From: Pycnopodia helianthoides
Lineage: Eukaryota; Echinodermata; Asteroidea; Forcipulatida; Asteriidae
DNA: 64,000 nt
Direction: 5' to 3'
NCBI GenBank assembly: GCA_032158295.1
Contig: CM063252.1
Location: 19,054,036-19,118,035, forward strand
The notes below the pieces were generated by a model. It was not told the DNA's origin. It saw only the letters and a list, made by a program, of their open reading frames with translations, and ran no database searches. Positions 1 through 13,200 of this stretch are shown piece by piece. Position 1 is the first letter of the stretch; each line of letters opens with the position of its first letter. Position numbers and translations under genes: made by a program.

Positions 1-3000
1 TTTGATGGGACGGAAGGAAAAGAGGAGCAAACAAGATTGAGCTGAGATGTAAAGTTACAGAGAGGAAGTAGGATGGAAGAAGGGATTGGGAAGATGGGAA
101 TTACAAGAACATGATTTAAGAAAAGGCTGCTAATGTACCACTTTAACCCACATTCTAACTCCAAAGTTAGCCGGTAATTGAACCCATTTTCTGTATCCGG
201 ACTCAGATGGGCACCATTGGATACTTCCATGTCATCATCTGTCCTCCCCTTCAGTAATCAGTACATGTACATACATCTGTATATGTATGGCCAATGTAAA
301 GGCATCCATCCAACAACAATGTACCTAAATAATATCTCAAACCAAAATCCAACTGTATCAAAAAGTTTGCAGATTATCCACTAAATCTGTTTTTATCCAA
401 ACTAAAACCAGCATCAAGATTAACCATTGCCAAACCCAATTTATGTGTCATCATTGATAGTAGAATACTGATGTAAAGCCTAGTATTTACCTAACTTCAA
501 AATAGACCTAATCATGCATTGTAAAGCAATTTCATCCAATTCAAACCATAACCAATTCTACAAGTACCACGTATTACCAACCGCAGACATTCTACTAAAA
601 GACAGCACAAAGCGAACAGTAGCCCAAGCTATTTGATTTGATGTACATTTAACGTGTATTCAGAGCACATGTATGTGATTAATGTAAAGTCCTACATATA
701 CATTGTAAGTAAAATTCAAAGTGCACAGCATTGTCAACACAGCTTAGTCAACATACTCAGAGAAATTTATCAAATTTCACTTTTTGATATTGAAGACATG
801 TGTCTACCGGATCAATGCCCACACATCTTTACATTATCACCTTGCTTTTTCTTATCCAACAAATTTCTTAGTGCTCCATGTTCTTACCATAAGCCCAAAA
901 CGAATGTTGTGATGAAACATGATTAAATCCTGAGTTAACATAAAGTGTATTTCGTCACTCATTACTGCTTAAATCCCTCTTTCTTTTAGTTCAAGTTGCC
1001 ATTTACAATGCCAGATCATAATTCATCCTAAATCTTTAAAATGAAGCCTGTAGGAATTACTAACCTGCCCAGTAGTGACATGTGGTGATATGTGTGGCCA
1101 TGATCACACTAGTTATCACTCAGTAAAGTACAAGTTTGCTGACAGGGCAATGCCATCGCATGACATAAAATCTGACCAATATCAGACAAGTTTGGGCAGT
1201 GTCAATGTCAGAAATACAACAATCAAACAGACCATCATGAATTGACACACAACATTACGAAGGGTTTATTTAAAGGAAGGGCTTTGAGAGGCCATGTGGC
1301 TGAATTAAAAATTAACCAATATTTCTTTCAGTATAACAGCCCCATAAAATAGGAAATACCAGAGCTTAAAATTGAATTAAATAAAACATACAATAGACAA
1401 ACTTGGAGAGAAAAAAAACCTTGCTATCACAAAAATGACCTTTTAATGACTCAAAATATTTATGAAAAATAACTTGTTTAACTTTGGCTACAAGGCACAT
1501 GAGTAACAGCCTTCAACCACAAGATATGCACAGGAGTAGTAACTTAATAATACATTCATACACTTGTGATTAATGATCTTTCTATGCAATAAGCATCCAA
1601 AATTAAAGGAACAGCACAAGTCGGTTGGATTACCATTTTCTTGTTTTGTGCTTCTCATAGCCATTCATTTTTTAGGTGACTTGGTTCGTGTATAACAGTT
1701 TGATTACTGATACACCGACAACTAAACCATGGCCAGATAAGTTTGAATGTGAATTTTTTTTGCGTGAGAAAAACTTCCAGTACACAAAAAGAAAACACTG
1801 AGGCCTTGACCTACTCGATTATCATACTTATATTAACAAATCCAAATGTTTAACATAAGTTGTTAAAAAATGTGACATGGACTCGTTTAGATCACACTTT
1901 TAAGCCCCCTTTTGTTGGTGGAGAAACACATGGTCACAGTGCATACCACACCATAGCCCTCTACACACCACCACTCCAAGAGATTTCCCCTTTAAGAGCC
2001 AAAGAGTGATATCCATCCTGTGCTCATCTTCCCTCATCTCTCAGACATGGCTCAGTGGTTTCTCATTAGCAACGCAGGAGGGGAAGATATGTCATGTATT
2101 TTGGTTGAGATCGCGTCAACGATGAGAAATGGATACTCTGTGCTCTGATTGCCATTACACACCCAAAACAATCTATACATTTGACAGATGTTATGTTCCT
2201 GTTCCTCTGTCTTCAACTTTCTTTTTCACTGCTCTCAAAAGTTTGATATTTACTCTTTAAAACTCCAATGTGCTAACAGCTTGCCATAGGCTTCGGAAGT
2301 CTAAGTGTCTAGTCACGGAAACAAAACATGTGGCGGTGAATCTAACACCTGAGTGACTTGGGTTTGTATTAATTACACTTACTCATATTCATTAAAAGAA
2401 TTACACTGAGAGGAAAGGTGTATAACTTGAGTACAAAATTGAAACATAAACGCTAGTGTGTAAAAATTACTATAGGCCTACTTCTTTCATGAATGTTGTT
2501 ACCATTGGGCAAGCTCAGCGGTCTCGGTCTATCACTACTATGTTTGATTCCTGTATAAGACGTCAATGGATTTTCTTTGCTTACATTATTGTGAAGAATA
2601 AATAAGACAAGGATTTAATCTCTGATGCAACTAAGACATTACAAGAGATTCTATTTTATTTTTCATGAAAACTGTAATTTTAGTGTACCTTGATGACAAT
2701 TTCTATTCCAGTGTGTAGGCATTTCTAAAGTGAGAAATACCTGCACATTTTTGTTGTACCAGTTTACTTATTACAGCTTTGTCAAAAAATGATTTGTTTC
2801 GTAGTTGTCAATGTTCCTGAAAAAAAAATTATTATAACAAAGTCATTGTACTTGTATAGGCTATGTAAATATTTTATGTTTAATTTTTCTCAAACCACTG
2901 CAGCACACAGTGTATAGATCTATAACAGATAATTTCATTGGTTTATTTCAGCCAAGTTACATTACATGTAATAAGGTAAAACTGAAAATGTGGATATCAC

Positions 3001-6000
3001 ATACAGTACACATAGATGTAGTTCAAGGTACTTTTAGTACTCCAGTGTACTCATCTCACACAAGCATGCACATTCAGGTGCAGTATATTCTCATTCATAC
3101 AGCCAATATTTACTGACTATTCTCCACTAAACCCAAACCCACCCACAGGCACAATGACACAATCGCACTTGCCACTGGCAATTTGGGTCTAATATTTATC
3201 ACTGGGCAAAGCCCAGCAGAAGCTGCCAGCTTTTCATGAGACTTTCATAAGATGACTCAGATCCCATGTCCATTAGTTGACTAAATTATAACAGAGCAGG
3301 CCTTCATGGCGGCAAAAGCATTACTATAAAGAAGTCAGTGACTGTGTGTGTCAAAAATTGCTCCCGGAAGGCTTGTTAAATGGTATTATTTTTGGCCTAA
3401 AAAGCTTTTGGGATGCGAACCAAGGTATCAGCAGAGTGACACAGTAATGTGTCCTACTTAAACCAGGTTTAAGTAGGACCTTACACATTTCACGCTGTAG
3501 CTGAGTGATCAACCCACTGTTATTTTTATCAGAGGAAAACTGGAACCAACAATCTTATCTATTGCATGCTTGCACTTATGATTGGTACAAAATAAGGGTT
3601 CCTTTTCAAAAGTTTTATAGGGCCTAAAAGTTTTTTATTACAAGGTAACTGTCTCAAAACTGTGATTAGTTTGTACAATTTATATTTCAGAATCCCGGAT
3701 ACTGTATGAGGATTCTGTCAAGGTGTGCTAATGCACTTGAATCCACTTAAGGGCTTAGTTTCAAGACAATCCTGTAGACTTTGGCATGGCTCAGGCACAA
3801 GGGATGCTTCATCAAGCAACACAGATAGACACATGTAAAACACCACAAAGTCATGCATGATTCTTTATCCAATAACATCATACAAGCTTACAAACTGAAG
3901 TTGCCAAAAACTATTTGCTTGATTTAAACTCATTTTGAAAGTTACTAGATTTTGGCTTCAGCTAGAAAATAAAAATAACCAGATTAGCTAAAATTATTTT
4001 GTATGGCAATCTTGTCCACAGAACTAGTAAAGATATAGAAATGTTCACAGACCATGAAAACCCAGAAAAATAATGTAGGCACACTTGTAAATGATGATTA
4101 AAAAATGCAATCTCTTGCAACACCGCATTGACAGCTACAGCTCAAGCCCTTAAAATGAAAGAAAATACCAAACAATTTACAAATCCTGGTTTAGACTTAC
4201 ATGTTTTTTGCCTGACAAGTAACATGTCATTATGTGATGATTCCCAGGCATCCAGCTGAATCACGTTTCTTCTTTTTCAATATCATTAAGAGAGTAAATG
4301 TTTGCACTTGAGTGGCACATCACTCTTGTAAAGTGAACTTGATCCTTTGCATATATTTATATTACTTTTTCTCGTTTCCCGTTAAATACAACCACCCACT
4401 CGTAGCTTTGAACTATTCTTTTATACCCAACATACAAATGAAGCAAGCTTATAATTACTACAAGAGCCCATCTGGAGAAAAACATCTTCTCGGTTCCTTT
4501 GCAAAAAAGTTCGGTAGCAAATATCATAGGCTACCTAACGTTATTTTTTCTATGCAAAACTTTGTTTTCGGTCATGATTGCAAATAAATCCGTTTCGTCA
4601 GAACCAATGAGAAACTTTGATCTAGAAAATTATGACCTATAGAGGAATCAAGTATTAGAAATTAAATTACTCCAATGTTTTAGGTTTTAAGGGGTGCTGT
4701 TGGTAATATGTTTTTTTTTCTTTTCTTTTTTCTCTATCCAAAGTCTATATCACCAAAGAACACTCTTTTAGTTGTACATGCATGGTACCTGTATGTGTCT
4801 GTACCATATGCTATAGTTTCCACATAGACAATTACATATCTGGTTAGCACCTAATCTAGTATTCACTGAGTTTGGTTTAACCCATCAACTGTCCGATGAC
4901 CCGGAAATAGCCAGATGGGAGAAAAATTTGTGGGACGCAAAAATTTGTAAGTGAATAGATCCAAGAGTACATGTGTTCATGAGAGGCGGCATCTGCAGTT
5001 AGCCTCTCACATCAGAACTGTTATTAATCCTCTTAGTCTTTGAGATACTGCTTGAAGCATTGCGGTTATTAAGAGCAGGATTAGACAGGTTTTTTGCTCA
5101 TCATTATTGGGTAAATTAAACTCTGTTGTTAGGATTATGATTGCCAGGGTTTGTTGCTAGCAGGTTATCTACAGAAGCACAATACTGATACTTCACAGGG
5201 AACATACAGAGGTGATTGTCTTTATGTCCATAATAGTCATTGCCTTTGTGCCCATGAAGAAAGTTAGCCTTACAGAAATATTGTTGACCAACAAACCTAT
5301 GATTGGTATTGGTAGTCAATAATCAATGTAAACTGTTTCCAATGCTAGAAACATATACATGCCTAGATAGATGATATATTCTTTGGAAGTTTAACAGTTC
5401 AACAGTTACGCCATGAACTGACACATGTGTACAAAATTATTTTTTAATATGTTTAAACAATATTCATTAAACTTTAATAAACTTTTTTATTGCGATAATT
5501 ATGCACTGCAACCTTTGCATGAAAGTGACAATTTTGGTTTTGACGAACTGACGCACAAGTTGTGTTTACCATTGTAATGCACGGTGTACACCAAGCTCAA
5601 ATGTAAAAAAAAACATTTTTACGAAGCGACACACACGCAGCACTTGTTCTAAAACAAAAAATTTATGTTTTGCCTTTATTTTGGTTTCACGAACTAACAC
5701 AACATTTCTTACTTTATTGCTTATTAATTTAGGACGTAAAACATTTTTAAAAAACAGTATATTTATCAAGTTCAAAGCATCAAGTGTCCACTGTAAGAAA
5801 ACTAGTTAAAAAACACTCTAAATTTGGTGTTTTAATAAGCATTCACCTTAAGACGCTGTTTTCTTTGATTGCTAGTTTTTACTAGTACGATACATACATG
5901 TATGTGTGTGTCGGTTTGTAGTGTCGGTGACAAATTATATATGAGACCCCGTCATTGAGGATATATGACTTCAGTGAAAAAAAGTCTGAACTTTTAAAAA

Positions 6001-6780
6001 CAGGGAGTTGTACTCAGCTTTCAAACATAAGACTTGGATTATCAACCCTTTATTGGGGTGAAAATTTTAAGAGAAGACATCCTTTTCAAGCCCTGCCTTC
6101 AATATTTCGTTTTCGTCTCCATTCTCTTCTTAAATTATGTCACAACAAACAAGTGGTGGGGTCATATTTTGAAGATAACCTTCATTATCATATAGAGTGT
6201 GAGCAGCTCTTGCTGGTTTACTGGCCATATGGCTTTCATTTCAATTTGCCAGTCGTGTGGAACCAATTTACAAGTACAATGATACTAGTATGTGGAAACT
6301 AACAATCCCATATTAAATTTTTAAGTACATGTACATGTACATACCACATATCGTCACCTAGGCATTACAAACTTGTTAATTAAATTTAAATGTGCAGTTT
6401 GGTGTTGCCTTCTGGCAACAATATCACCTTTTCATAATATTTCTTAATGGAAGTAAACTTAGCGCTATAGGCCCTTATTAAAAATGACAGTATGTGTTAT
6501 GATGCACAATTGTGTACCAGCACAAAAAACCAAGGGCGATTTGAACATGCACAAAAGCCTACAATTACAGAATGCTTACAATAAAGTAACGCTAAGTCGG
6601 TTAATTGAAAATTAATGATCTTTCCTTGTATTATTTCCTTGATGTACATGTGTATAATTGAACATTCTTGTGAGGATAAGAATTATTTAGACAATACTCT
6701 AGCATGTATTTAAATAAAAAAGCCATGTTGTAGTTCTCAGCATAGATAAAACCCTATGATGAGCACAACAGTTTTCTTCT
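1..6780. other. Non-coding stretch, no gene seen
   Basis: I find no open frame here that has coding character, splice signals in phase or a recognisable product. The sequence is AT-rich, with poly-A/T runs. It contains a perfect 14-base-arm palindrome at 3451-3479 and alternating GTACATGTAC-like runs near 262 and 6330. It could be intergenic, or part of the first intron of the minus-strand gene whose first exon lies at 8721-8795. Confidence 0.6.
3451..3479. repeat. Perfect short palindrome
   Basis: The left arm GTCCTACTTAAACC and its exact reverse complement are separated by a single base at 3465. All 14 pairs match. I cannot assign a function. Confidence 0.85.
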
Positions 6781-6789
6781 ACACAAATG

Positions 6790-7255
6790 CACTAATGTAT
6801 GGCGTGTCATGGATGAGTGGTCCACAGCACCTGACTCAAGCTCCAGGCCTGGAATTACAGGGAGGCCATTGCCTCCGTGGCCCTGGTCTTAACCCCTGCG
6901 AAACTTTCCGATAGATTTTAAGATTTTCTTGTGGAAGTGCCCCTTACAAAATGAAAATGGCCTTGCCATCTCCAATATGAAATTCCGGGCCTAAAGTTTT
7001 GGTATTCTAATTGGCAGAGTGTGTGTTCTATTTGGCAGAGTGTAGGTTCGAGTCCCGGTCTTGACACTTGTATCCCGGAGTAAGACACTTAATTGTTATT
7101 GCTTTGTCCTTTGGATGGGCTGTTCAGCCGTTGGTCTCATGTGTTGTAACACACATAAAAGAACCCATTACACTTATAGAATAGGGATCGCACTGGTACT
7201 CCCTGGCATACCTAGTTAGGTTGCTGAACAGGCTATTGCCTAGCATCATCATAGG
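6790..7255 (+). repeat. tRNA-derived SINE, interrupted
   Basis: A pol III B box, GGTTCGAGTCC, lies at 7045-7055. An A-box-like TGGATGAGTGG lies upstream near 6810. The body that follows the B box (GTCTTGACACTTGTATCCC, then a GTAAGACACTT element and a CCTTTGGATGGGCTG element) resembles a SINE body I associate with echinoderm genomes. The A and B boxes are much too far apart for an intact element because a second repeat sits between them at 6845-6992. The 5' limit is approximate. Confidence 0.6.
6845..6992. mobile_element. MITE-like element nested in the SINE
   Basis: The element is bounded by AGGCCTGGAATT on the left and AATTCCGGGCCT on the right, which are inverted copies matching at 11 of 12 positions. 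It has no coding capacity. On its right the words GGCAGAGTGTGTG and GGCAGAGTGTAGG occur in tandem, which could be a rearranged target duplication. Its position splits the tRNA-like head of the SINE, so it inserted later than the SINE. Confidence 0.5.
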
Positions 7256-8720
7256 AATGTATTTTAAAATAGTTTAAAATATATTGTTAGCTTTTTTTAT
7301 GTTGGAATTTGAAGTGTAACCTTTTTCCAGTTACATTTAGAATTAATAAGCTATACTTTAATTTCACTGTCATTACAGTCAAATTTTTTTCACTAATTTG
7401 TGTTTCCTCAGCTGACATTCATTTTAAGCCCATTTATTTAATCACTGTTAAAAATATCACTACTGTACTAGTGTCCTTGCAATTACGTACAATTTTTCTC
7501 TCTGAATGCCTTAGCGGTTGGAATCACGACATCAAAACAAATTGATTTTCATTTTTTTATATCCGCATAGTGTCCATTATGCGAATACAGTGTAGTTGCC
7601 ACAGAATGTCTAAGCTGACTGATCAAATAAATGCAAGGGAAAAATTCCAACCCTTAATTTCACATGATTTCCACTGGGAATTTTAGCTGTTAAAAGAGGA
7701 GGCTGCTGGGGAACATTTAACAGAGTTGACTATAAAATTATCTTATCTTCAACATTAAAACAAATAAACAAAATGAAGGGAGGTACGCCAACATCCCCCT
7801 CCTTTGACAAGTGGCACTATTTATTCATCATTTTCAAACTTCGAAGACATGGATGTTTAGCATCTTTGTTTAGCTTTCCAGCGTGCAGCCGTGAACTTGA
7901 ATGATGAATACAATTTTATTAACGATTTTTCAACAACCTTTTGTCAACAATGTACCAGTGATTGATTCGTGCTTATTTGAGACAAAAAGAATTAAACAGT
8001 TGTATTTGTAGCATTTTGGAACAATGGAAACACAAAAATAGGAACTCTGAAGAAAAAAAACTGTAGTAAGACTAAATGAGTAACCTAGGCTAGTGGTACT
8101 GATGCATAAGAGAACTTTGAAGAAAACAAATGACTAAGCTAACAGTTCGCTTATACCATGCTTATACACATCTCTGGCTATTTGAGCTGCCTCAGAAACA
8201 ATTCAAAACATATATTTTGATATTCAAAAAAGGGGCTTTGTCCAATTTAATTTTCCCAAAAGAAGGACATATGGATGAATTTGTGTTTTATTCTCACACA
8301 GTTGATGATGAGGTCAACCATGGAGGAAACTCCGGCCCTCCATGAGTCAACAATAGTAATAGAACATATTGAATGGAAAGCTAGCTGTGACAAGGCAAAC
8401 TAGAAATATCCAGTAGAATTTTACTTTAAAAAGTCCCTGTTCAAAAGACACAGGATAGAACTTAAAACAAGAAGGCAAACACAAGTTTAGCTGAAGCAGA
8501 AATGCATGAACGTATTTAGCTGGTACTTCAAAGTAGGTGTTAAATAGCGATAATGAAAACAAACAGTGTCTCGACCAAAAGCTCAACAACCAACAACGGT
8601 AGCAAATGTTAAGAGGATTTCTCGACTAAACCAACTCATGTCAAACCTTGACATTCCACCGACGTATACTTAGTCAGTACCAAACATTGATAAGTTCCAC
8701 AAAAACTTGCTCGCACTAAC
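7256..8720. other. Non-coding stretch
   Basis: I see nothing with coding or repeat character that I can name. It lies immediately 3' (on the minus strand) of the splice donor at 8719-8720 and is therefore most likely the start of intron 1 of that minus-strand gene. Confidence 0.5.
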
Positions 8721-8795
8721 CTTTTTCTTGCGTCGTTTTGTCGCCGGGAACCGCTCCGATGAGGAAGATTGAAAGCTACCGCCTCCGTCTGCCAT
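8721..8795 (-). CDS. First coding exon of an unidentified gene (5' end only)
   Basis: On the minus strand an ATG at 8795 opens 25 codons, beginning MADGGGSFQ and ending KRRKKK. A donor, AAG followed by GTTAGT, lies at 8720. The exon ends in phase 0. The peptide is serine-rich, then strongly basic like a nuclear localisation signal. The start codon sits in CCAAGATGGCAGAC, close to the TISU/YY1 consensus SAASATGGCGGC (10 of 12 positions), which is typical of short-leader housekeeping genes. The surrounding 500 bases are richer in CpG than the rest of the left side. No second exon is visible between here and position 1, so the rest must lie beyond the window or be too short to recognise. I cannot name the product. 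Confidence 0.5.
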
Positions 8796-9330
8796 CTTGG
8801 TTCCTGCAAAAGTGGCCCTCGCTCCCCGGGGGAACACACTAAAAAATATCTGCTCACGTCCAGCAACGAAGTACACTTTTATTCCATAGGCACTATGCAC
8901 GAACTGAGTTGTTTCGGTAGCGTGGAAGTTGTGTCAAAGCTAACACATTGTTTGGCTGTTTCCATTTGCCCGGGGCCACAGCTCCCAGTGTTCCAAAATC
9001 CAGTATTTCTTCTGTTAAAATCCGTTTAGAAAGTGTTTTTCACACGCCCGTCAAACCACACGTCCAACGCGTCCAGTGGTTGAAGAAGACAGCGGTGCAG
9101 AGACCCAGGAGAGAGACCCGTACCACACCGCGTTGCTCAACAACGCACAAGCTAGTTATGTTTTGACACCGGAAGTAATACAAGATGGGCACCCCCGGAA
9201 TCACTTTGCCAACAACCTGTTAAAAATTTGATATGGTTCTGATCGTCTGCTAACTCCAGCGTGCGTCTGGGGTGCGGACCGCCTCGGGGAATCTTATCTT
9301 TCACACGGAAAATGGTCGTACCCATCAAGA
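8796..9330. promoter_or_regulatory. CpG-richer promoter region between divergent genes
   Basis: This stretch lies upstream of the minus-strand exon at 8721-8795 and about 0.6 kb upstream of the plus-strand coiled-coil gene. It has a clearly higher density of CG dinucleotides than the sequence on either side. A shared divergent promoter is an inference; I see no TATA box that settles a start site. Confidence 0.35.
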
Positions 9331-9898
9331 AGAATATTAAAGTTTTTTAAATAAGTGTTCTGGCTTGCTTAGATACTGATACGAGAAGGAAAAAATAAAA
9401 TAAGCAAACTCACATGATTGACGACAGGTGTGCAATATTTGGCAAAGGAGGGCGTGCTCAAAGTTATGACAAAGCAGACGAAATCAAGCAAACAGCTGCC
9501 AAATGAGGGCGCACTTTACAATTAACGGTGTTTTTTATAATAGTAAAACCCGCTATAACAAGCACGATTTTAGCCCTTTTTCACTTGAACACCAGCTTGT
9601 GTAATTTTTAGACTAATACGCCTGTGCAATGTGAAAGAAAGGAAAAAATTCGCACTGAAATGGTGCACGTGTGAATGTACATGGCACAGATAATGCTTAG
9701 CAACGCGCGCGTCTGTTGTTTTGCATCTCTCTGGAAGGAGGCACAAAGCTCCGCGCGTAATATTACAGCTTGTTTACCTACGTTACCATTAATGACCTTT
9801 GATATTTTACAGAGTTTCAAAATATTATTCTCTGTCTTAACTTTGAAATTAACAACATTAACTTATACGGGGTCTGAACTCAACGAAAGCAATCCGTA

Positions 9899-10225
9899 AT
9901 GCCATTTCACTCACTGTTAGCCACTTCTCCAAAACGCGACCGGCGTTTCTGTGAGTTACGCCCGGGGAACAAACAAAGAAAAAACAGCCGTAAATTTGAG
10001 ACGAATTTAGACCAAGAATTATTACAACACGTGAAAGAGACTAGACTGCATCAAGATGTAGGTGTAGCAGCTATAAAGGGAAGTAGAGTGGGGAAAGCCC
10101 CTTCACCATCGCTACCTTACAGTAAAGATTTCGGAACGTTTGATCTGACACTTTGTCTGGCGAAGGATGGTCGCTGTGTGGTACTCGTAGAGTATGAGCA
10201 AAGGATATTTGTCAACGGGCGGCAG
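9899..10225 (+). CDS. Coiled-coil gene, coding exon 1
   Basis: The start ATG at 9899 is followed by 109 codons. The donor is CAG followed by GTGAGA at 10226, and the exon ends in phase 0. The residues are basic at first (SPKRDRRF, KQRKNSRK), then hydrophobic beta-like (FDLTLCLAKDG, CVVLVEYEQ). The next exon continues the same beta-like segment. Confidence 0.7.
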
Positions 10226-13200
10226 GTGAGAAAATCAGTCTTTTGAAGTTTGTAACAATGAGGCAAATTCCTTTTTCCGAAATGTATAAGAATATGAACT
10301 GTCAGTTTGACAGTAAATACAAGAGTTAAAGCAATGACGCCGATGATAATGATTTTTGCTTTAAAATCGGAAAAAAATGAATGTAATGTCCAACAGGTTT
10401 TTTACCTTCTTTACTCAGAAACGTTTTAACACAAAAATAAAACTACTGCACTTAAAATGCATTCTTGTAATCATAAAACATGAATGTTTCAGATCTACAT
10501 TCAAGATGGTGGCCATGTTTGGGATCGTCTGGGAAAGAAGAATGTAACTTTCCAGGGATACTACGACTGTGCTATAAAGGCAAAGAAACATCTAAGAGGC
10601 ATCGGCTCAAGAAATAATACTAACAGTCCCCTCAAAAATAAAGTAAGTTTCTTTCATCGCAACCCTTTATTCAAAGCAGGGACTTCTAGTAACAAACCCT
10701 GCGCATAAGTGCCACCCTATTCTGTAGCTGACTGAAGTAAAAGATACAATCATTCAGCGGGCCAACACATCGGAAATCTTTTTTAAAAATCAGATTATTT
10801 ACATTCACGTTGTGGTTTGGCTTGCCTTCATCGTAAATTGCTCTTGAAATACAAATGAACACAACTTTGTAACTCCCTACAGAATGGATATTATGACAAC
10901 CGTGCGAGGTTCCCGGGTGAAGGAAAGTCAAGCGTTGAACAACCAGAACTGCTTGAACAACATTGTGCGTAAGCATTGCACGACTGTTTGTTTAGTTACT
11001 GTAAGATAATGATTATAGCGTTGTTATTATTAGTAATATATGTTAACTTCCTAACATTTTCATATGAGCTTAATTAATCGATGTGTTTCTCTTAGGATTA
11101 CGTTTGAATCTGAACTGACTGAACTTGAGGCTGCATTTGGTCGAATCATCGCCCGTCTATGCAAAATTATACTGGACGTCATCGGTCACGAGACAACAAT
11201 GGCCAGTGAAGGTAGTCAGAAAGCTGACCAGTTGCAGACTACCCTCGATAGACTCTCTGATCAATTTCAGTCAGTCGTCGAGTTGAGCGCCAGTCTGCAA
11301 GCACAGTACGGATCTGCCGAGTCCGTCCAAAACATGTGGATATCTTGGGATGGGTTGGTGGAAGGTAATCAGAAGCGGCTTGAATCAGAGACTATCAAAG
11401 ATGATCCGCCGGATACCAGTCCGAACTCTCGACGGATACAGGAGAGTAGAATCGTTACTAAACCCCATGAACTATGGGTTGAAAACCAAAAGCTAAAACG
11501 GGAAGTCCAGACCCTTGAGCTTGACCTTAATCAGCTGGAGCACCTTCATAAGAAAGTCGAACATCAGTTCTACGAGGTGGAGAGTGCCCGAGTGGACGCC
11601 CAGAACCAACTCGCATCAACGTCTGCCGAGAATGCGGCTCTGAAGAAGCAAGTCTCTCATCTAGCGAGTGGTAAAGCGGTGACGGAGGGAAGTTCGTCTG
11701 AGGGCAGCGGGACTAATTTGCTGAGTCGGTTTGCTAAGAGGTTGTCTGGATCTGCAAAGCTCACCTCACCAATAAAGGCAAAAATTCCATCCAGTGTCGC
11801 ATTCTCAAATGAAGATATTGATAATGTAGAAGAATCCAGCCAACATGGCACTGCCATGAAAGATGGAAGTGGTGCACTGGGTGAACTTAAGACCCTTGAT
11901 AGACACCAAAATCTCCGCTCCGAGATGAAGCGTCTGAGGAAGGTCTACGAAAACATGGAAGATGAGGTTGAAAAATATGGGGAAGAGAACAGGTTAATGC
12001 GCATGCGTCTTCATAAGATGGAGAGGGAAAGGAATGAGCTGCGGGGAAAAATTCGAGCAGCAGAAAGTGTTTTGGAAGATAGGAACAGAGAAATAGAGCA
12101 AATGGATTGTGCAAACTGCCATCTAAATACAAGGTGCACTAGTCTCTCTTCTGAGAAATCAGCACTGGAACTTGAACTCAGCAGAGTCAACTCAGTCTGT
12201 GCAGAAACTGGTAGCCGCTTGAGGACACTTGAGAGGGAATTGAAAGAATTTGAGAAATACAATAAGGAGGCTGAGGTAGAGAAACGACAGTGCAGAGACA
12301 AACTTGATCTACTGAATCAAGCACATCTCGAAGAATGTAGCAAATCATCGAAACTTCTCAAGGAGAAATCAACCGTTGAGGGACACTTAAGTAAATTAAG
12401 ACGGGAGAAAGGCTTACTCGCTGCAGAATTGGACAAGCTCCGAGTGGAAAGTGATGGCAATGCTAAGGGACGGCTCCGGGCAGAGAACGAAAACGACCGG
12501 ATAACACAAGACCTTAGGGATGCTGAGAAAAGTCAGGCTGAGTTGACAGACGACTTGAGCCATCTCCGCAGAAGTCTCATCAAGTCAGAGACGGCTTCGA
12601 AGGCACTAGACACAGAGGGCGCTAAACTGAGGGAGAAATCCAACAGACTGAATGGTGAGGCTGAAGAGTTAAGAGTGCGGTCTGAAGAGTTGTATCTAGG
12701 CAATAGAATGCTTGAGGAAGAGAACTGCTGCCTGAAGGACATGAATCGAAAGCTTCAGTCCGAGAACTCCGAGATGCAGGAAATGGTGTCATCTCTGACT
12801 GATGCCAACACCGGCATCCGAGCAAAGATGAGGCAGTGGAACCGAGACAATATCTCCATGGAAAACAAGATGAAGAAACTTATCAACGCCAAAGCTGCAC
12901 TGCACGGGGTCATCAAACAGCTTAACACAGTCAACTCAGATATTGAGAACCGCTTTGAGAAGTTGGACAGCGAGTACGCCGACTTAGAGGTACGGCTTAG
13001 TGGTAAGAATCCTAACATTTGTGACGGCCAAAGTGACACCTTCGAAGGCGACTTTCAGAGGGAGTATGATAAGTTGAGGAAACAACTCCGGAACGACGAC
13101 GAAGAACTAATGAAGGAAGAGAGGATTGAATGCCTCGGCGCAAAGGTTGAGGCAAGGAAGAAACCTTCCTCTGATGCTGTTGCCAATTTGAAGAGTGAGT

